A DNA stretch of 64,000 bases, taken from Capillidium heterosporum (lineage: Eukaryota; Entomophthoromycota; Entomophthoromycetes; Entomophthorales; Capillidiaceae). The DNA lies in contig WBMQ01000008.1 of the NCBI GenBank assembly GCA_016630905.1, positions 868,001 to 932,000 of the forward strand, given 5' to 3'. Below are positions 1 to 11,860 of the stretch, in pieces; positions within the stretch are counted from its first letter, which is position 1, and each line of letters opens with the position of its first letter. Both the position numbers and the translations under genes were made by a program. The notes beneath the pieces were generated by a model. The model was not told where the DNA came from. It did not search any database and was given only the letters and a program-made list of their open reading frames with translations.

Positions 1-581
1 GAGTCAAGGAGGCTTGGGGTCCACTCTTAAGTGGCAAGAAGCGCTCCTTGCTGAATACGTTCGTCCTGACAAACCCAAAAAAGGATCATGCCATATCCCT
101 ACTTTCGATAATCAGCTTAGATCACATCATAGCAGGTGTTATGGAATCGATCTGTAAACCACTAACCAACAACGCCGTCAAAGTCAGTATCTTCTCCAAC
201 TCCTTACAGTTCGTTTCTGGTCAATCAACAGGAGATATATTAGCACGACTCCTCAGCGGCAAAGATAAACTGGACACCTTCCAAAAGATCAAAGCTAGGG
301 TGACTCCCAGCCGAAACTGCAAATCCGTCTACTTCGGAGGTTCTTTATCCGACTTGCCCTGCTTACGTAATCCTTTAATTTAAAATCCAAGAATACTAAC
401 TTGTTCTTTTATAGTGGAGAGTACCTACGGTATAATAGTGGGCAACAATCTCGAGCTACTGGCTATCTGCAGTTGCTTGGGGATCCAAGTTATTGAAGGA
501 TTGCCAACTTCATGTCATAGAGATGGCCTTGTCCTGTACAGGATCGAGGACTTTACTTACAACCCTTACGAATTCTTCTAA
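1..581 (+). CDS. HAD-like hydrolase, C-terminal part (partial)
   Basis: This is the 3' part of a gene cut by the window edge. Exon <1-366 joins exon 415-581 through a 48-nt intron (367-414) that carries a perfect TACTAAC branch point; splicing turns a premature stop into a continuous frame ending at TAA 579-581. The protein resembles the HAD phosphatase-like family that includes yeast YCR015C and the C-terminal half of plant TH2. The stretch VYFGGSLSDLPCLL corresponds to HAD motif IV (usually GDSxTD) and is followed by YGIIVGN. The first motif IV aspartate is replaced by glycine (GGSLSD), so catalytic competence is doubtful. The N-terminal motif I lies outside the window. The family call is by pattern only. 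Confidence 0.6.
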
Positions 582-1335
582 AACCTAACCCTTGTTTATT
601 TAATCGCTTTTCACAACCAAAAGTTGTAAATAAGTATACATACTCATTAAACCATTATCTTCTCTTGTATAATTGATTTGTATTGGGATAGGCCATATAT
701 GTAGTGATAGATATAGTACAGTTTGTTAAATATTTTATTTAAGCTTGGCATTTGTTGGTGTTATAAGATGAATATTGCTATACTGCTTTGTAAATAGTAA
801 GTAAAAGTATACTTTTGTTGCTATATGTAGGGATTTCAATAGCAAAAGATACTGGTACAAATATATCATCGATGATAAAAGACAGCCTCAACTACTGTAA
901 TTCTCTAAAAATGGCTTTTGGTAGTGAATAATACGTAATGTCTATCATGGTCTATCACATCCTATCCTAGATATTCAGTTGCAACACAAAAATATATGCT
1001 AGCAGATGTCGAGGCTCACCATTTTAGGTAGGAAAACCTTATCCAAGTATTCCAAAGTGCGCTATATAGTTCTAATTATCCGAACTAATTAGCTGATTCA
1101 GGAATTCTAGAGGCTTCAAATCCTTTAGTTTTCGTTACTTCCACTAACCCCAAACAATCATCCATCTCAGTGGGCAAAATACCAAAATTATCCCAGACAT
1201 TATTGGATGGAGCGTTTACCAATTAATCACCTAAATTAATTGAAAAGGTTCAATTCGATTCAATTCAACCCATTTGATAAAGGCGGATAATATCTTGCTG
1301 CACTAGCTCTCAACAACTACTACAAGACTAGGAAA
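582..1335. other. Intergenic, no gene seen
   Basis: AT-rich spacer between the HAD-like gene and syntaxin 1. It holds the 3' end of the first and the promoter of the second. I see no conserved ORF, RNA gene or repeat. Confidence 0.6.
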
Positions 1336-2563
1336 ATGAGTAGAGATCGTTTAGCTGAGGCCAGAGTAAATTTAGTTTTTGGTTCATGTACTAAAGCAGT
1401 TTGTATGTGTAGGCTGCCGCTCAAAACAACAATGAGCTGGAGATGACTAGAGTCCCTTCCATCCAGAGAAACAATAACTCCGATTCTTTTTTAACCGACG
1501 TACTTTCATTTTATTACTATTTTATTCAAATACTTTTAGATATCCAACATCAAAGCCGATATTGAAAGATTCAAAGCTTTTATCTCTCGTGTCAATACCC
1601 TCAACGAACAGTCCTTAAATTTAATTTCAGAGCAGCAGCAAAATGGTACTTAGTTGGCAACATACTTTATCTAACTTCAGCGGCTTTTTATTAAACCAGA
1701 ACATAACCAACAAACCGACCAGATAACCGCTGATGCTCGTGAACTTATGCAGAACATCAAGGCCTCCCTCAAAAGTATATAGCTTTATTTTATGATGCTA
1801 ACTTCGTTTACAAGGACTTGCTGGATTGAAGCTTGCTGACCCTTCGCAAGAGAACATCCGTCACAACCAATACACGACCTTGAAAAAGCAGTTTATGGAT
1901 AACATCACCAGTTACCAAAAGGTTGAGCAGAAGCATCGTCAACAGATCAAAGCCCGTATGGAAAGACAGTTCCGTATAGGTACTTTTTTACTCCCATAAA
2001 CTTTAGCTAAAATAACCATCAAACAGTTAAGCCCGATGCTACCGAAGAGGAAGTTCGGGAAGTAGTTGATGGGGAGAACAACGATGCCATCTTTGCTCAA
2101 TCGGTAACTTCTATAAAATTGAACACAAGCTTATCGGATTTAGGTCCTACAAAATGCTAGGGCAGGTGAAGCTAAACGTGCTTTGAAGGAAGTCCAGGAC
2201 CGTCACATGGATATTCAAAAGATCGTCAAAAGCATCGAGGTAAGCCATGAGTGCAATAAAAGCTTACAAGTTATTAGGAACTCAACGCTCTATACCACGA
2301 GATGCAGTATATGGTGGAGCAGCAAGATGAATTAGTTGAAGTCATCGAACAACAAGTCGAAGTAGCCAACGCCAACATCCAGGAGGCCCACGTGCAGCTG
2401 GAACAAGCTACTGAAATCGCCAAATCTTCCCGCAAGGTACTTGAACTTTCTATATTTTTACCTAACCCCCCAACCTTTTTAGAAAAAGTTTTGGATCTTG
2501 GGTATTGTATTGGCCATCTTGATCGTTGTCATCATCGCTCTCGTCGTAAGTTTCAAAAAGTAA
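1336..2563 (+). CDS. SSO1: Syntaxin 1, plasma-membrane t-SNARE (Sso1/2-like)
   Basis: Qa-SNARE for exocytic vesicle fusion, anchored by a C-terminal membrane segment. Nine exons (1336-1365, 1413-1499, 1540-1645, 1700-1774, 1815-1979, 2027-2103, 2144-2239, 2278-2436, 2483-2563) give an exact 291-aa frame. The N-terminal part (about residues 35-180) is the Habc-type helical region. The SNARE helix starts near 205, and the zero-layer glutamine is Q228 in MVEQQDELVEVI. A single transmembrane helix covers about 268-288, after a basic RKKKFW and before a terminal SFKK. Introns are 38-54 nt; four of eight start GTACTT. The start ATG lies in the MSRDRLAEAR segment shared with syntaxin 2 at 8906. The family is certain; the plasma-membrane assignment is by resemblance to Sso proteins. 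Confidence 0.9.
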
Positions 2564-3752
2564 GCTAAGCTTAGCATGTGAACCCTACCCGTACCTAATT
2601 AATGGAGCTTTCCGACACCTACCTTTAATTGTATACCCGAATTTAATAATTACTAATTCATTACTTGATGAGTGCTTTCGATACTTTTATTTATGGCTTT
2701 ATAATGCTTTTACCATTTTAATATCTGCCATTAGCTTTGTCTAACTTATGAGTAGTGTTTATTTGTATATTTTTGCCTACTCGATAAAGCTTAGAATTTA
2801 GATTATATATTTGAAATATAATCTACTTTGGGCTTGGATTTTTTAATCTTCAATAAAATGAAACAATGATTGACATCATTATACACATGGTATAAATTTA
2901 TTCCTTTTCTTTATATATCCCCCATTTAAAAGCCAAACGGATGTAAGTAGAATTTCTCAACTAAGCTGCTATATATCATACCCATTCCAAATTGAATCAG
3001 TTGACACTCTTTCAACATCAATTCAGATTCAAGAAACTTTTAGAGCAACATATAAGTGATGAAATGGATTGTTAAACTAATCATTTGAGTAAAATTCTAA
3101 TCCGTATCGACAGTCCATTTACTGATATAAAGTATAAATTCACTATATATGAACTCTTTGACTATTAATTTATATGTGAGCTACTCTACAACTATAGTAC
3201 CAAGAGAAGATTTCAACTCAAGGATTACAAATTACTATATCCATACTCTTCAGGCTTTTAGAAATTTGATTGTTATTGTTAATAGTGAGAAAGCTAGCAT
3301 TTCTTGGACAACTTTTTTATAGTGCGTATAAAAAGGGACATACACGTTAGTAAATAATGAATATTTGGATATCCAGCAGAAGTTTCTAAATTGACTGCTG
3401 CTTTTATAATTTTATTGTACTTTCATAGAAGCTATTCTATAAACCTTTGGACTTCTTACCATTAGCTAAGGTATATCTATCCTAATAGCCGAGATTTCCT
3501 TTACATAGATCCAAAAGATTATATACTAAAGCATAATATTTTTATTGGAAATATACATCTGTATACTAAAAGTACGCTTCTTTATTCATTTATTACACAA
3601 GCAAATGGTAACCTTTGTATCTTAAAAGTAATCGCTAATATAGCTATATTAAACCTAAAATCTAAATGAGATATAAATACTATATATTGACACATTTACA
3701 AAATAGCTTAGGCTTGGTAAAAAATAAGTATTGCAACATCAATTAATTCAAA
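2564..3752. other. Intergenic, convergent 3' flanks
   Basis: 1.2 kb of very AT-rich sequence between the ends of syntaxin 1 and carrier A. No coding pattern, RNA gene or repeat recognised. Confidence 0.6.
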
Positions 3753-4816
3753 TTAGATTGGATTGACACCAAAAATATCCCTTAACCTCTCCAATATAAT
3801 AAAGGTAACTACAGTATGGGGACCGATGCGGATCCAGTTGGGGAAGAAACCTTTGTAAAGGGCTAACCAACCCTCGTTCCTAACCGTATACTTCAAGCAG
3901 TGTAGTGGAGATTGGTAGAGCTGTCCCTTACCATTGGCCATAAACTTTTGATTCATATATCGTGATTTGATGGTATCAACTGGTGAAGTAGTTATGGCAG
4001 CGACCAAACCTGCTAGAATGGAGGTGACAAAGTGGAGAGGCAGCCCTTCTTTGAGTTGAAGCTCATAGCCGGGCAGGTGGAACTTGGTGGATAGTAACCA
4101 GTGCTTGAAGTGATCGTAGCTAGCCAACTGGGAACCGGTCAAAAGCATAGCACGTTGGGTCGTTGGACCCTAAATCTATTTAGAAGATATTTTTAAAAGC
4201 TATACTTACTACCCCACGATATAGACCCGTCCATCCTTCACTCTTATAAATCCGGTAGAAAGCATCCCAGGTACTTGTATACCTTACGCTATTGGAATCG
4301 CTAGCTAAAGCTTGTAACCGAACTTTGACAAGGTCGGTTGGGTTGGCGATAAAAGCACCTACACCACCAGCCAAAGCAGCTGCCACAACCTTCTTATAGA
4401 GTGGTAGTGGTTTAGCATCATTTTCGATCGTGTTAGGATGTAACAGCTCTTTAAACGGTTCATACAGCCCCATTCGTAAAGTTGAGTAACTACCTTCGCG
4501 GAGTAAGGAGGCGTTCAACCCACTGTACCAGGACCTTATACCTTCAGTCTGGTACATCGTTATTAACCCACGTAGAAAGCCTTTGTACTGAATAGTTGGA
4601 GTTAAATTTGAAGTGGCTTTCTTCTGCAGTTGGAGACGTACTTTTATGACATCTGATGCCCATTTAGAATTTAAAATATAATAAGTAAAAGCTACCTATT
4701 GGGTTGGTGACACAGGCTGCCAACATGCAACTTATACCGCCGAACACGAACTTATCGAGACTTAGACCGAAGTTGGGTCGCACCTTAGGCAAAACTTTCT
4801 CATCTTGGCTCGCCAT
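3753..4816 (-). CDS. Mitochondrial carrier A (DIC/UCP-like)
   Basis: Mitochondrial inner-membrane solute carrier (SLC25 family). Exons on the minus strand are 4696-4816, 4210-4652 and 3753-4169 with 43- and 40-nt introns; they close to 326 aa. All three carrier signatures are visible: NPIDVIKVRLQ, NPTDLVKVRLQ and SPVDTIKSRYM. The segment TQRAMLLTGSQLASYDHFKH resembles plant dicarboxylate carriers and uncoupling-type carriers, so a dicarboxylate/UCP-clade transporter is likely; the substrate is not determined. It is the most canonical of the three tandem copies because it keeps FPNWIRIGPH before the last helix. The start MASQDEK aligns with MTLQDE/MSLQDE in copies B and C. Confidence 0.88.
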
Positions 4817-5250
4817 CCTAACTGCCTTTAATTCTAACTAATTTCTTGTAAGAGTGGATCGCCAAAATAAGTCCATTTTTCCTTTTGTTGGCAGTTCTTG
4901 GGTAAAATTAATGGAAGGTTAACCTTGTGAGGAAAGTTGGACTCTAGATTTGTGGTTAAATTAGAGATTATAAAAAAGGTGCCAATATTTAAGCTAATAA
5001 TTTGCCGATTTAAATAGTTCGACAATAGCTTTTGGAAACAAGAAATTATTGAAGTATTTATTTGTATGGGACCTCTGATATTTCGTAATTTCATTTAGAA
5101 GTTACACCATTGTTTTTAGGATAGGTACATATACTTTTCACACTATGTTCTGGAAGTTAGGATATCCAATTTATTTCAAGTTTAAATCACTATATGCTAG
5201 ATATCGCAGAAACACATATTTTATTATAGTCATATTTTCAAGAAGCTACA
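4817..5250. other. Intergenic between carriers A and B
   Basis: 434 bp between the start of carrier A and the stop of carrier B (same strand). It should hold the promoter of A and the 3' region of B. An 86-codon open stretch (4834-5094, minus) has no recognisable features. Confidence 0.5.
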
Positions 5251-6313
5251 TCAAATAGGATCCATATCAAACACACTCCTCAGCCTTTCGAGTATAATTA
5301 ATAAAACAACGGTATGGAGACTACTGTGCACCAAATTTGGGAGAAACCCTTTATAGGGGGCTAACCAACCTTCATATTTAACTGTACATTGCAAACAGTG
5401 TAGTGGAGATTTGTAGACTTGTCCCTTCCCATCAGACGTAAATTTTTGATTCATGTATCTCGACCTGATAGTATCAACTGGAGAGATTGTTATTGCAACG
5501 ACAGTTCCAGCTAGGATGGAGGTGATGAAATGAAGGGGTAGTCCCTCCGTTAATCTGAGTTCATGGTCTGATATATGGAATGTCTTGGAAAGTAACCAGT
5601 GTTTGAAATGATCATAACTGGCTAATTGTGAACCAGTCAATAGCATAGCACGTTGAGTTGTTGGACCCTAAATTGTTTAGATAGTTTATAGTCTATATAG
5701 AACTTACCACCCCACGATATAGACCAGTCCATCCTTCATTCCTATATATCTTGTAAAAAGCATCCCATGTACTCGTATATCTTATATTGTTTGTATCATT
5801 AGCTAAAGCTTGTAGACGAACTTTGACAAGGTCAGTTGGGTTTGAGATGAATGCACCGACGCCACCTGCAAGTGCAGCTGCCACAATTTTCTTGTAAAGT
5901 GGTAATGGATTGGTGCTGCTTTTGTGTGTGTTGGGATGAAGTAGCTCTTTAAAAGGTTCATATAATCCCATTCGTAAAGTTGAATAGCTACCCTCACGAA
6001 GTAATGAAGCGTTCAAACCACTATACCAAGACTTTATACCCTCCATCCTGTACATCGTTAGCAAACCTTGGAGAAAGCCTCGGTATTGAGCAACTGGTGG
6101 TGATGGATTTTGGTTTGATACCTGTTGTAACTGTAGTCTTACCTTTATGACATCTGGAAAACATTAATAATTGAATATTATACAGAATATACCTACTGGG
6201 TTGGTAACACATGCCGCCAACATGGAGCTCACTCCTCCAAATACGAACTTGTCTATACTGAGTCCTGATTGTGATTTTATTGTAGCTAAAGTTTCTTCGT
6301 CTTGTAGCGTCAT
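5251..6313 (-). CDS. Mitochondrial carrier B (DIC/UCP-like paralog)
   Basis: Second member of the tandem carrier array. Exons 6193-6313, 5708-6153 and 5251-5667 (introns 39 and 40 nt) give 327 aa with no break. Signatures: NPVDVIKVRLQ, NPTDLVKVRLQ, SPVDTIRSRYM. The middle exon is nearly identical to that of carrier C, whereas the last exon differs more. The conserved FPNWIRIGPH of copy A is replaced by LPNLVHSSLH, which removes the usual N-W-x-R-x-G-P and suggests altered function or relaxed selection. An in-frame ATG two codons upstream (6319) is an alternative start; I prefer 6313 by alignment with the paralogs. Confidence 0.82.
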
Positions 6314-6852
6314 TCTCATCTACAAAAGAATCAACAATTGTTTACAGCAGTTTATATTTGGTAGATCCATATATCCATCTTTCAACTCCTTTGCAAGGAT
6401 CAACGAGCCTGATTCGTCCTAAAACTTAAAGCTACGGATAACAATGAGTGAATTAGACTCCTTTTAACTCGAGTTTCATCAAATTGCTTCGATAAGTTTG
6501 GTGAAAATTACTTAATTAAAGCACAAAACCCTTAAAGTTAGATCAACATCGAATCTATAATGTGCTTTTGAAACCAAGAGTGTTCCACCATCTATATATA
6601 TGGTTATTATAAATTCGGCATAGAAATTATATATCACAATGTGCCAAATAGTATATTTACATTTCTATAAGCTTCTAAATAAGTATTGTGTACCTATATA
6701 CCACTTATAATGTTTAGTAAACGACACAAGCTATTTCAAGCTAAAATATACTTTTGACATTGACATATGCTATCAAATATATATATAAATTAGTTACCTT
6801 TATTTAAACCGCTCTATTCACCAAATAGATTGTATCTATAAACCTTTGAAAT
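6314..6852. other. Intergenic between carriers B and C
   Basis: 539 bp AT-rich spacer. It should contain the promoter of B and the 3' flank of C. Nothing else recognised. Confidence 0.5.
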
Positions 6853-7917
6853 TCAAATAGGGTTAATACCAAACACATTCCTCAACTTTTCAAATACAAT
6901 GAATATAATCACAGTATGGAGGCTGCTGCGGGTCAAATTTGGGATAAATCCTTTGTAGGGAGCTCGCCAGCCTTCACGCTTAATCGTGCATTGCAAGCAA
7001 TGTAATGGAGAATTATAGATTTGTCCCTTCCCATCAGACGTAAATTTTTGATTCATGTACCTCGATTTAATTGTATCAACCGGCGAAGTTGTTATTGCAA
7101 CGACAGTTCCAGCTAGGATGGAGGTGATGAAGTGAAGGGGTAGCCCCTCCGTTAATCTGAGTTCATGGTCTGATATATGGAATGTCTTGGAAAGTAACCA
7201 GTGTTTGAAATGATCATAACTGGCTAATTGTGAACCAGTCAATAGCATAGCACGTTGAGTTGTTGGGCCCTAAAATTGTTCAGGAAGTTTATAATTGAAA
7301 TAACATTTACCACTCCACGGTATAGACCAGTCCATCCTTCATTCCTATATATCTTGTAAAAAGCATCCCATGTACTCGTATATCTTATATTGTTTGTATC
7401 ATTAGCTAAAGCTTGTAGACGAACTTTGACGAGATCAGTTGGGTTTGAGATGAATGCACCGACGCCACCTGCAAGTGCAGCTGCCACAATTTTCTTGTAA
7501 AGTGGTAATGGATTGGTGCTGCTTTTGTGTGTGTTGGGATGCAGTAGCTCTTTAAAAGGTTCGTATAATCCCATTCGTAAAGTTGAATAGCTACCCTCAC
7601 GAAGTAATGAAGCGTTCAAACCACTATACCAAGACTTTATACCCTCCATCCTGTACATCGTTAGCAAACCTTGGAGAAAAGCCTCGGTATTGAGCAACTG
7701 GTGGTGATGGATTTTGGTTTGATACCTGTTGTAACTGTAGCCTTACCTTTATGACATCTGGAAAACATTAATAATTGAATATTATACAGAATATACCTAC
7801 TGGGTTGGTAACACATGCCGCCAACATGGAGCTCACTCCTCCAAGTACGAACTTGTCTATACTAAGTCCTGATTGTGATTTTATTGCAGCTAAAGCTCTT
7901 TCATCTTGTAACGACAT
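6853..7917 (-). CDS. Mitochondrial carrier C (DIC/UCP-like), +1 frame break
   Basis: Third carrier copy. Exons 7797-7917, 7311-7757 and 6853-7269; introns 39 and 41 nt. The first intron matches that of B closely. Exon 2 is 447 nt against 446 in B: a TTTT run at 7677-7680 replaces TTT in the codons for RGFLQGL, so the frame shifts by +1 early in exon 2. Downstream, both exons are open in the expected frame and keep NPTDLVKVRLQ and SPVDTIKSRYM. The C-terminal motif reads IPNLTRSSLH instead of FPNWIRIGPH. This is either a young pseudogene, an assembly insertion in a homopolymer, or a recoded gene (see findings). With the extra base ignored it encodes 327 aa. Confidence 0.7.
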
Positions 7918-8905
7918 CTTCAACTACAAAAATTATAATCTAGTCATTTGTAGTTATATATAATTATTAAATTCTTACATTTCTTCTATAATTAGAAGGT
8001 GCCTGATGAATAGCTCGAATCAATGATCTGGTGGGGTAGATAGGCTTGTTTTCAACACTGTACGTTCAAATTAACTCGAGATTACATTGGATTTTTCATC
8101 GTTCAATTTAATTAGCTTTAGTATATATATAACACAGTTGATTTAATAAGCTATAGTAAAAAATATTGGAACCTTGGATATTAGTGTGCAATTGAGGATT
8201 TATATGTAAAAGGCCAAATGCCACTGGTCTAGGTTCAAATTAAATAATAGACTCCGCAATTTCGAGAAAATACAGATGATGCAACGGCAAATCCCGTATT
8301 TTATCTGACATTGAAGGCAGTGTAACTCCAGGTTCCTTGGCTTTTGAGAATTCTTTCAGTTTGGATATACGGTTTTAAATCGTGTAATTGCACGCATGGT
8401 ACCCCGCAAATATAAATAGCATTTCTTGCTCATTTCATGAAGACTAAGGAAACACAAAATTCTGCCAGAAATGGACTGAGAACACGATGAAGAAGGATTC
8501 AACTTGATGACTAAATTTTATGTGGGTAAAGCTCGCCTGTTGATGCTCCTCTATTGGAGGTAAGCCTACTGCCTTTAATAGAAATTACAAATTTTCTTTA
8601 TTGGGGTATATTACTAAAATATTTACATCTTACATCCAAAATACTCGAATTCTGCAGTTCAGGTTCCATATTTTAAAGTTCCATCTGGGTTCTTATCACT
8701 TTCAGATTCAAAGTTAATTTTAACAGTTTTGAAATGGTCGAGAAGCTTATTCACTAAATGTTCATGTTTCGGATGCCAAGATATTTGTATGGTTTGGCTC
8801 TAAAGCCTATTTTTAAATAAGCTATGGCTACCCATACTATAATAACAGCCAGATACTATTTAGCTGCATTAACTTTTCAACATTTATAACAACTTGAACT
8901 AAGAG
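7918..8905. other. Intergenic, divergent carrier C / syntaxin 2
   Basis: About 1 kb between divergently transcribed carrier C and syntaxin 2; it must hold both promoters. No ORF, repeat or RNA recognised. Confidence 0.5.
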
Positions 8906-10154
8906 ATGAGCAGAGATCGTTTAGCTGAAGCTAGAGTAACTTCACCACATATGTTTAGTATTAAATAGCTATGGAATATTAGGCAGGTACTCAAAACAAC
9001 AATGATTTAGAGATGTCCATGGTTCCTTCGACTTTGAGAAGCAATACTTCCGATTCATTCCTAACCGATGTATTTTGATGTTCTATACCTTTATTCAACA
9101 ATTTTAGATATCCAGCATTAAAGCCGACATAGAAAGGTTCAAAACTATTATATCTCGTATCACTACACTCAATGAAAAGTCGCTTGAACTTTATCTCGGA
9201 ACAACAGCAGAATGGTATCTTATATTGTATTTGTTCATTTGCTTAACAGCGACTATATCTATAATATCAGAGCATAATCAGCAAGCTGACCAAACGACTG
9301 CCGATGCCCGTGAGCTTATGCAGAATATCAAAGCCTCACTCAAAAGTATCTAAAGTATACCTTATAATGCTAAACTGTTTAGTTCAGGACTCGCTGGGTT
9401 GAAGCTTGCTGACCCGTCGCAAGAAAGTATTCGTCACAACCAATACGTCACCTTGAAGAAACAGTTTATGGATAACATTACCACCTATCAAAGAGTCGAG
9501 CAGAAGCATCGTCAGCAGCTCAAAGCTCGTATGGAAAGACAGTTCCAGTATAGGTAATTTCTACCTTTGTGTATCTTTGGCTAAAATTACAGAAATAAAT
9601 AGTTAAGCCTGATGCCACCGAAGCAGAAGTTAGAGAGGTGGTCGATGATGAAAACAACGATGCTATCTTCGCTCGATCGGTAGCCTTTTCATTTAAACAC
9701 AGGCTTACCAACTATAGGTCCTACAAAACGCAAGGGCAGGTGAAGCCAAACGAGCTTTGAAGGAAGTCCAAGACCGTCACATGGATATCCAAAAGATCGT
9801 TAAAAATATCGAAGTAGGCAGTAGATATAATAAATACTAATTTAGCATTAGGAACTCAACACCTTGTATCACGAAATGCAGTATATGGTGGAGCAGCAGG
9901 ATGAATTGGTCGAAGTCATCGAAACCCATGTTGATGCGGCCAATGTCAACATCCAAGAGGCACAAGTACAGCTCGAACAGGCTACCGAGCTTGCGTATTC
10001 ATCCCGCAAGGTATTTTGCCTTTAGTTCTTAGTTAACAATCTCTAGAAAAAATTTTGGATCCTCGGTATTGTACTGGCTATTTTGGCAATTGTTATAATC
10101 ATAATTGTTGTTAAATTGCTGCCACCTAGTAATTCAACTTCATCAACAAAGTAA
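8906..10154 (+). CDS. Syntaxin 2 (Sso-like paralog), two +1 frame breaks
   Basis: Paralog of the gene at 1336 with the same nine exons and eight intron positions (8906-8935, 8983-9069, 9108-9214, 9271-9345, 9388-9553, 9603-9679, 9718-9813, 9852-10010, 10047-10154). Compared with copy 1, exon 3 has one extra base (107 vs 106 nt; CTT T ATC near 9191) and exon 5 one extra base (166 vs 165 nt; TTC CAG T ATA near 9550). Ignoring these gives 300 aa. Protein similarity is high and every intron remains spliceable. The SNARE helix is intact (MVEQQDELVEVI), as is the membrane anchor. The C-terminus is longer (KLLPPSNSTSSTNK-like, 14 residues) than in copy 1. It may be a young pseudogene or a functional gene with sequence errors. 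Confidence 0.65.
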
Positions 10155-10708
10155 AGCACTCATTGAGCACCTAATGGATGAAGCCTATTAATCTCTGGCC
10201 TATCCCCCTGGCGAGTGAACAGATATTCCTAGATTTAAAGCTGGGAGGAAGTTGTTTGGAAAATAAAGTTTACTCACACTCGATCATATTTTGATATTTT
10301 TAAAAGTACTTTTGTCTACAACCATTTACATGTTAAAATTATAATTGATTCCCTATAGTTTCAAATACTCAATCAAATCCTTGTTTGAGGAACCTGTTTT
10401 GATTAAATTGAAAAACGTAATAGATATATACTTATCCTCTTGGTTAAATTTATGCTTCATAGAGGAGTCTATTTACTACTTCAATCCTTTGCAACCTTAA
10501 ACACTTGCACTTTATCTTAATGTAGGTATAAAAATGGCAAAAAAAACAAACAGGGCACTATTTTAAATATGGTTTAATTCGAATAACACTTATCTAAACT
10601 AAATACGTCCAAAACATTTTATATAGTTTGAAAATATTGTCAAAGCCGATTAAACTAAACCCAAATGCTTTTGAATTTTGATACAAATTTAAACTCTGCT
10701 ACAAGCAA
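10155..10708. other. Intergenic, convergent 3' flanks
   Basis: AT-rich 3' flanks of syntaxin 2 (plus) and centrin (minus). No further feature seen. Confidence 0.5.
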
Positions 10709-11399
10709 TCAGTTCCGCATAATCGACCTAAATTCTTCAAAATTGATGCCACCATCCATATCAAAGTCGAACTCATCTATCATAGCGTTTATCTCTTCAG
10801 GGCTTATGTTCTCTCCAAGCTCCGTTGCGATCTGCTGTAACGATGCTGGGGTTATCTTTCCGGTAGCGTCGGTATCAAACAGCTTGAACGCCTCACTCAA
10901 CTCCACTTCAGGGTCACGGTCCGATATCATAGTTATCATCAGATGTTGGAAATGGTCAAAATCTATCTTTTGATCGCTCAGGGGCAAGTTAGTGCTGTTG
11001 TAATTATGTAGGATTTCGATGATCTGCCTCTTTTCAACTTTGAATCCTAGGGCACGTAAAGCCATCTAATGAAAATATTTGATAAGAATGTTTTCAAAGT
11101 TTTACAAATTAATACTACTAAAAATGAAAATTTAAAAGTAAAAAGTAACAAATTACCCTTAGCTGCTGTGCATCCAGTTGGTTATCTTTATTCATATCAA
11201 AGTATTCAAAAACTTCCTTAATCTCCTCCTTCTCTTCAGTAGTGAGTTCTTTGTTGTATGTCGAATTTACATTTATGAAACTTGCATCCGGTATGTTGGT
11301 TTGCTGATTGGACATTGGGCTGAAACTCGACCGACTATTCAAATGTTCCCTGAATGAACTGCTATTTTCGGGGTACTGATTTGAATTGAAGTTGGACAT
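10709..11399 (-). CDS. CDC31: Centrin-like EF-hand protein
   Basis: Centrin/caltractin-type calcium-binding protein, expected at the spindle pole body. Exon 1 (11157-11399) and exon 2 (10709-11065) are joined by a 91-nt intron, the longest placed here, giving LDAQQLR/MALRALGF, the typical centrin EF1-EF2 linker. The product is 199 aa. Four EF-hands are recognisable but only the fourth (DFDMDGGINFEE) has a full ligand set. EF1 (DMNKDNQLDAQQ) ends in Gln instead of Glu, EF2 is expanded and degenerate, and EF3 (DTDATGKITPAS) lacks ligands. I chose the ATG at 11399 (MSNFNSNQYP); the same frame is open to 11525, so a longer N-terminus is possible. Centrin rather than calmodulin is supported by the N-terminal extension and ALGF motif. 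Confidence 0.82.
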
Positions 11400-11860
11400 T
11401 TTATTAATGTGGTAAAAAGCAATGTTGAACTCTCTTTCCTCTTTGAACCAAGGTCCTGAAATTTTGATAGCGCTATCTTTTTCACTGCTAGTGCTTAGAG
11501 TGAAATTTAGAAACCCTTTAGCCAATTGCAGTTTTATATGGAAGTATAAGTCAAAGAAGGATAGGTTCGAATAGTGTTTTACCGGAGAATTATAAAACTC
11601 CTTTCTCTATTGAGCATTTGAGTGAAGTCTATTGGAAATTTGCTAGGCAAGTATAGCCAATAGCTACTTAATATGTTGCAAGCATTCAAATATAATTAGT
11701 TGATTTACATTTATATTTATCACATATTTCTGAACAATCACTTTGCGAAACTACCAAATTGATTCTTGACGACAACAGCCAATTTCATAGTGTACTTGAA
11801 TAACTTTCAAATTTCAGAGCAACTTGAACTATTAGGTCTTATCAATAGAACACTTTAAAG
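11400..11860. promoter_or_regulatory. Shared upstream region of centrin and beta-adaptin
   Basis: 461 bp between two divergent starts, so it must contain both promoters. No specific factor sites can be named. If centrin starts at 11525 instead, the region is shorter. Confidence 0.4.
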
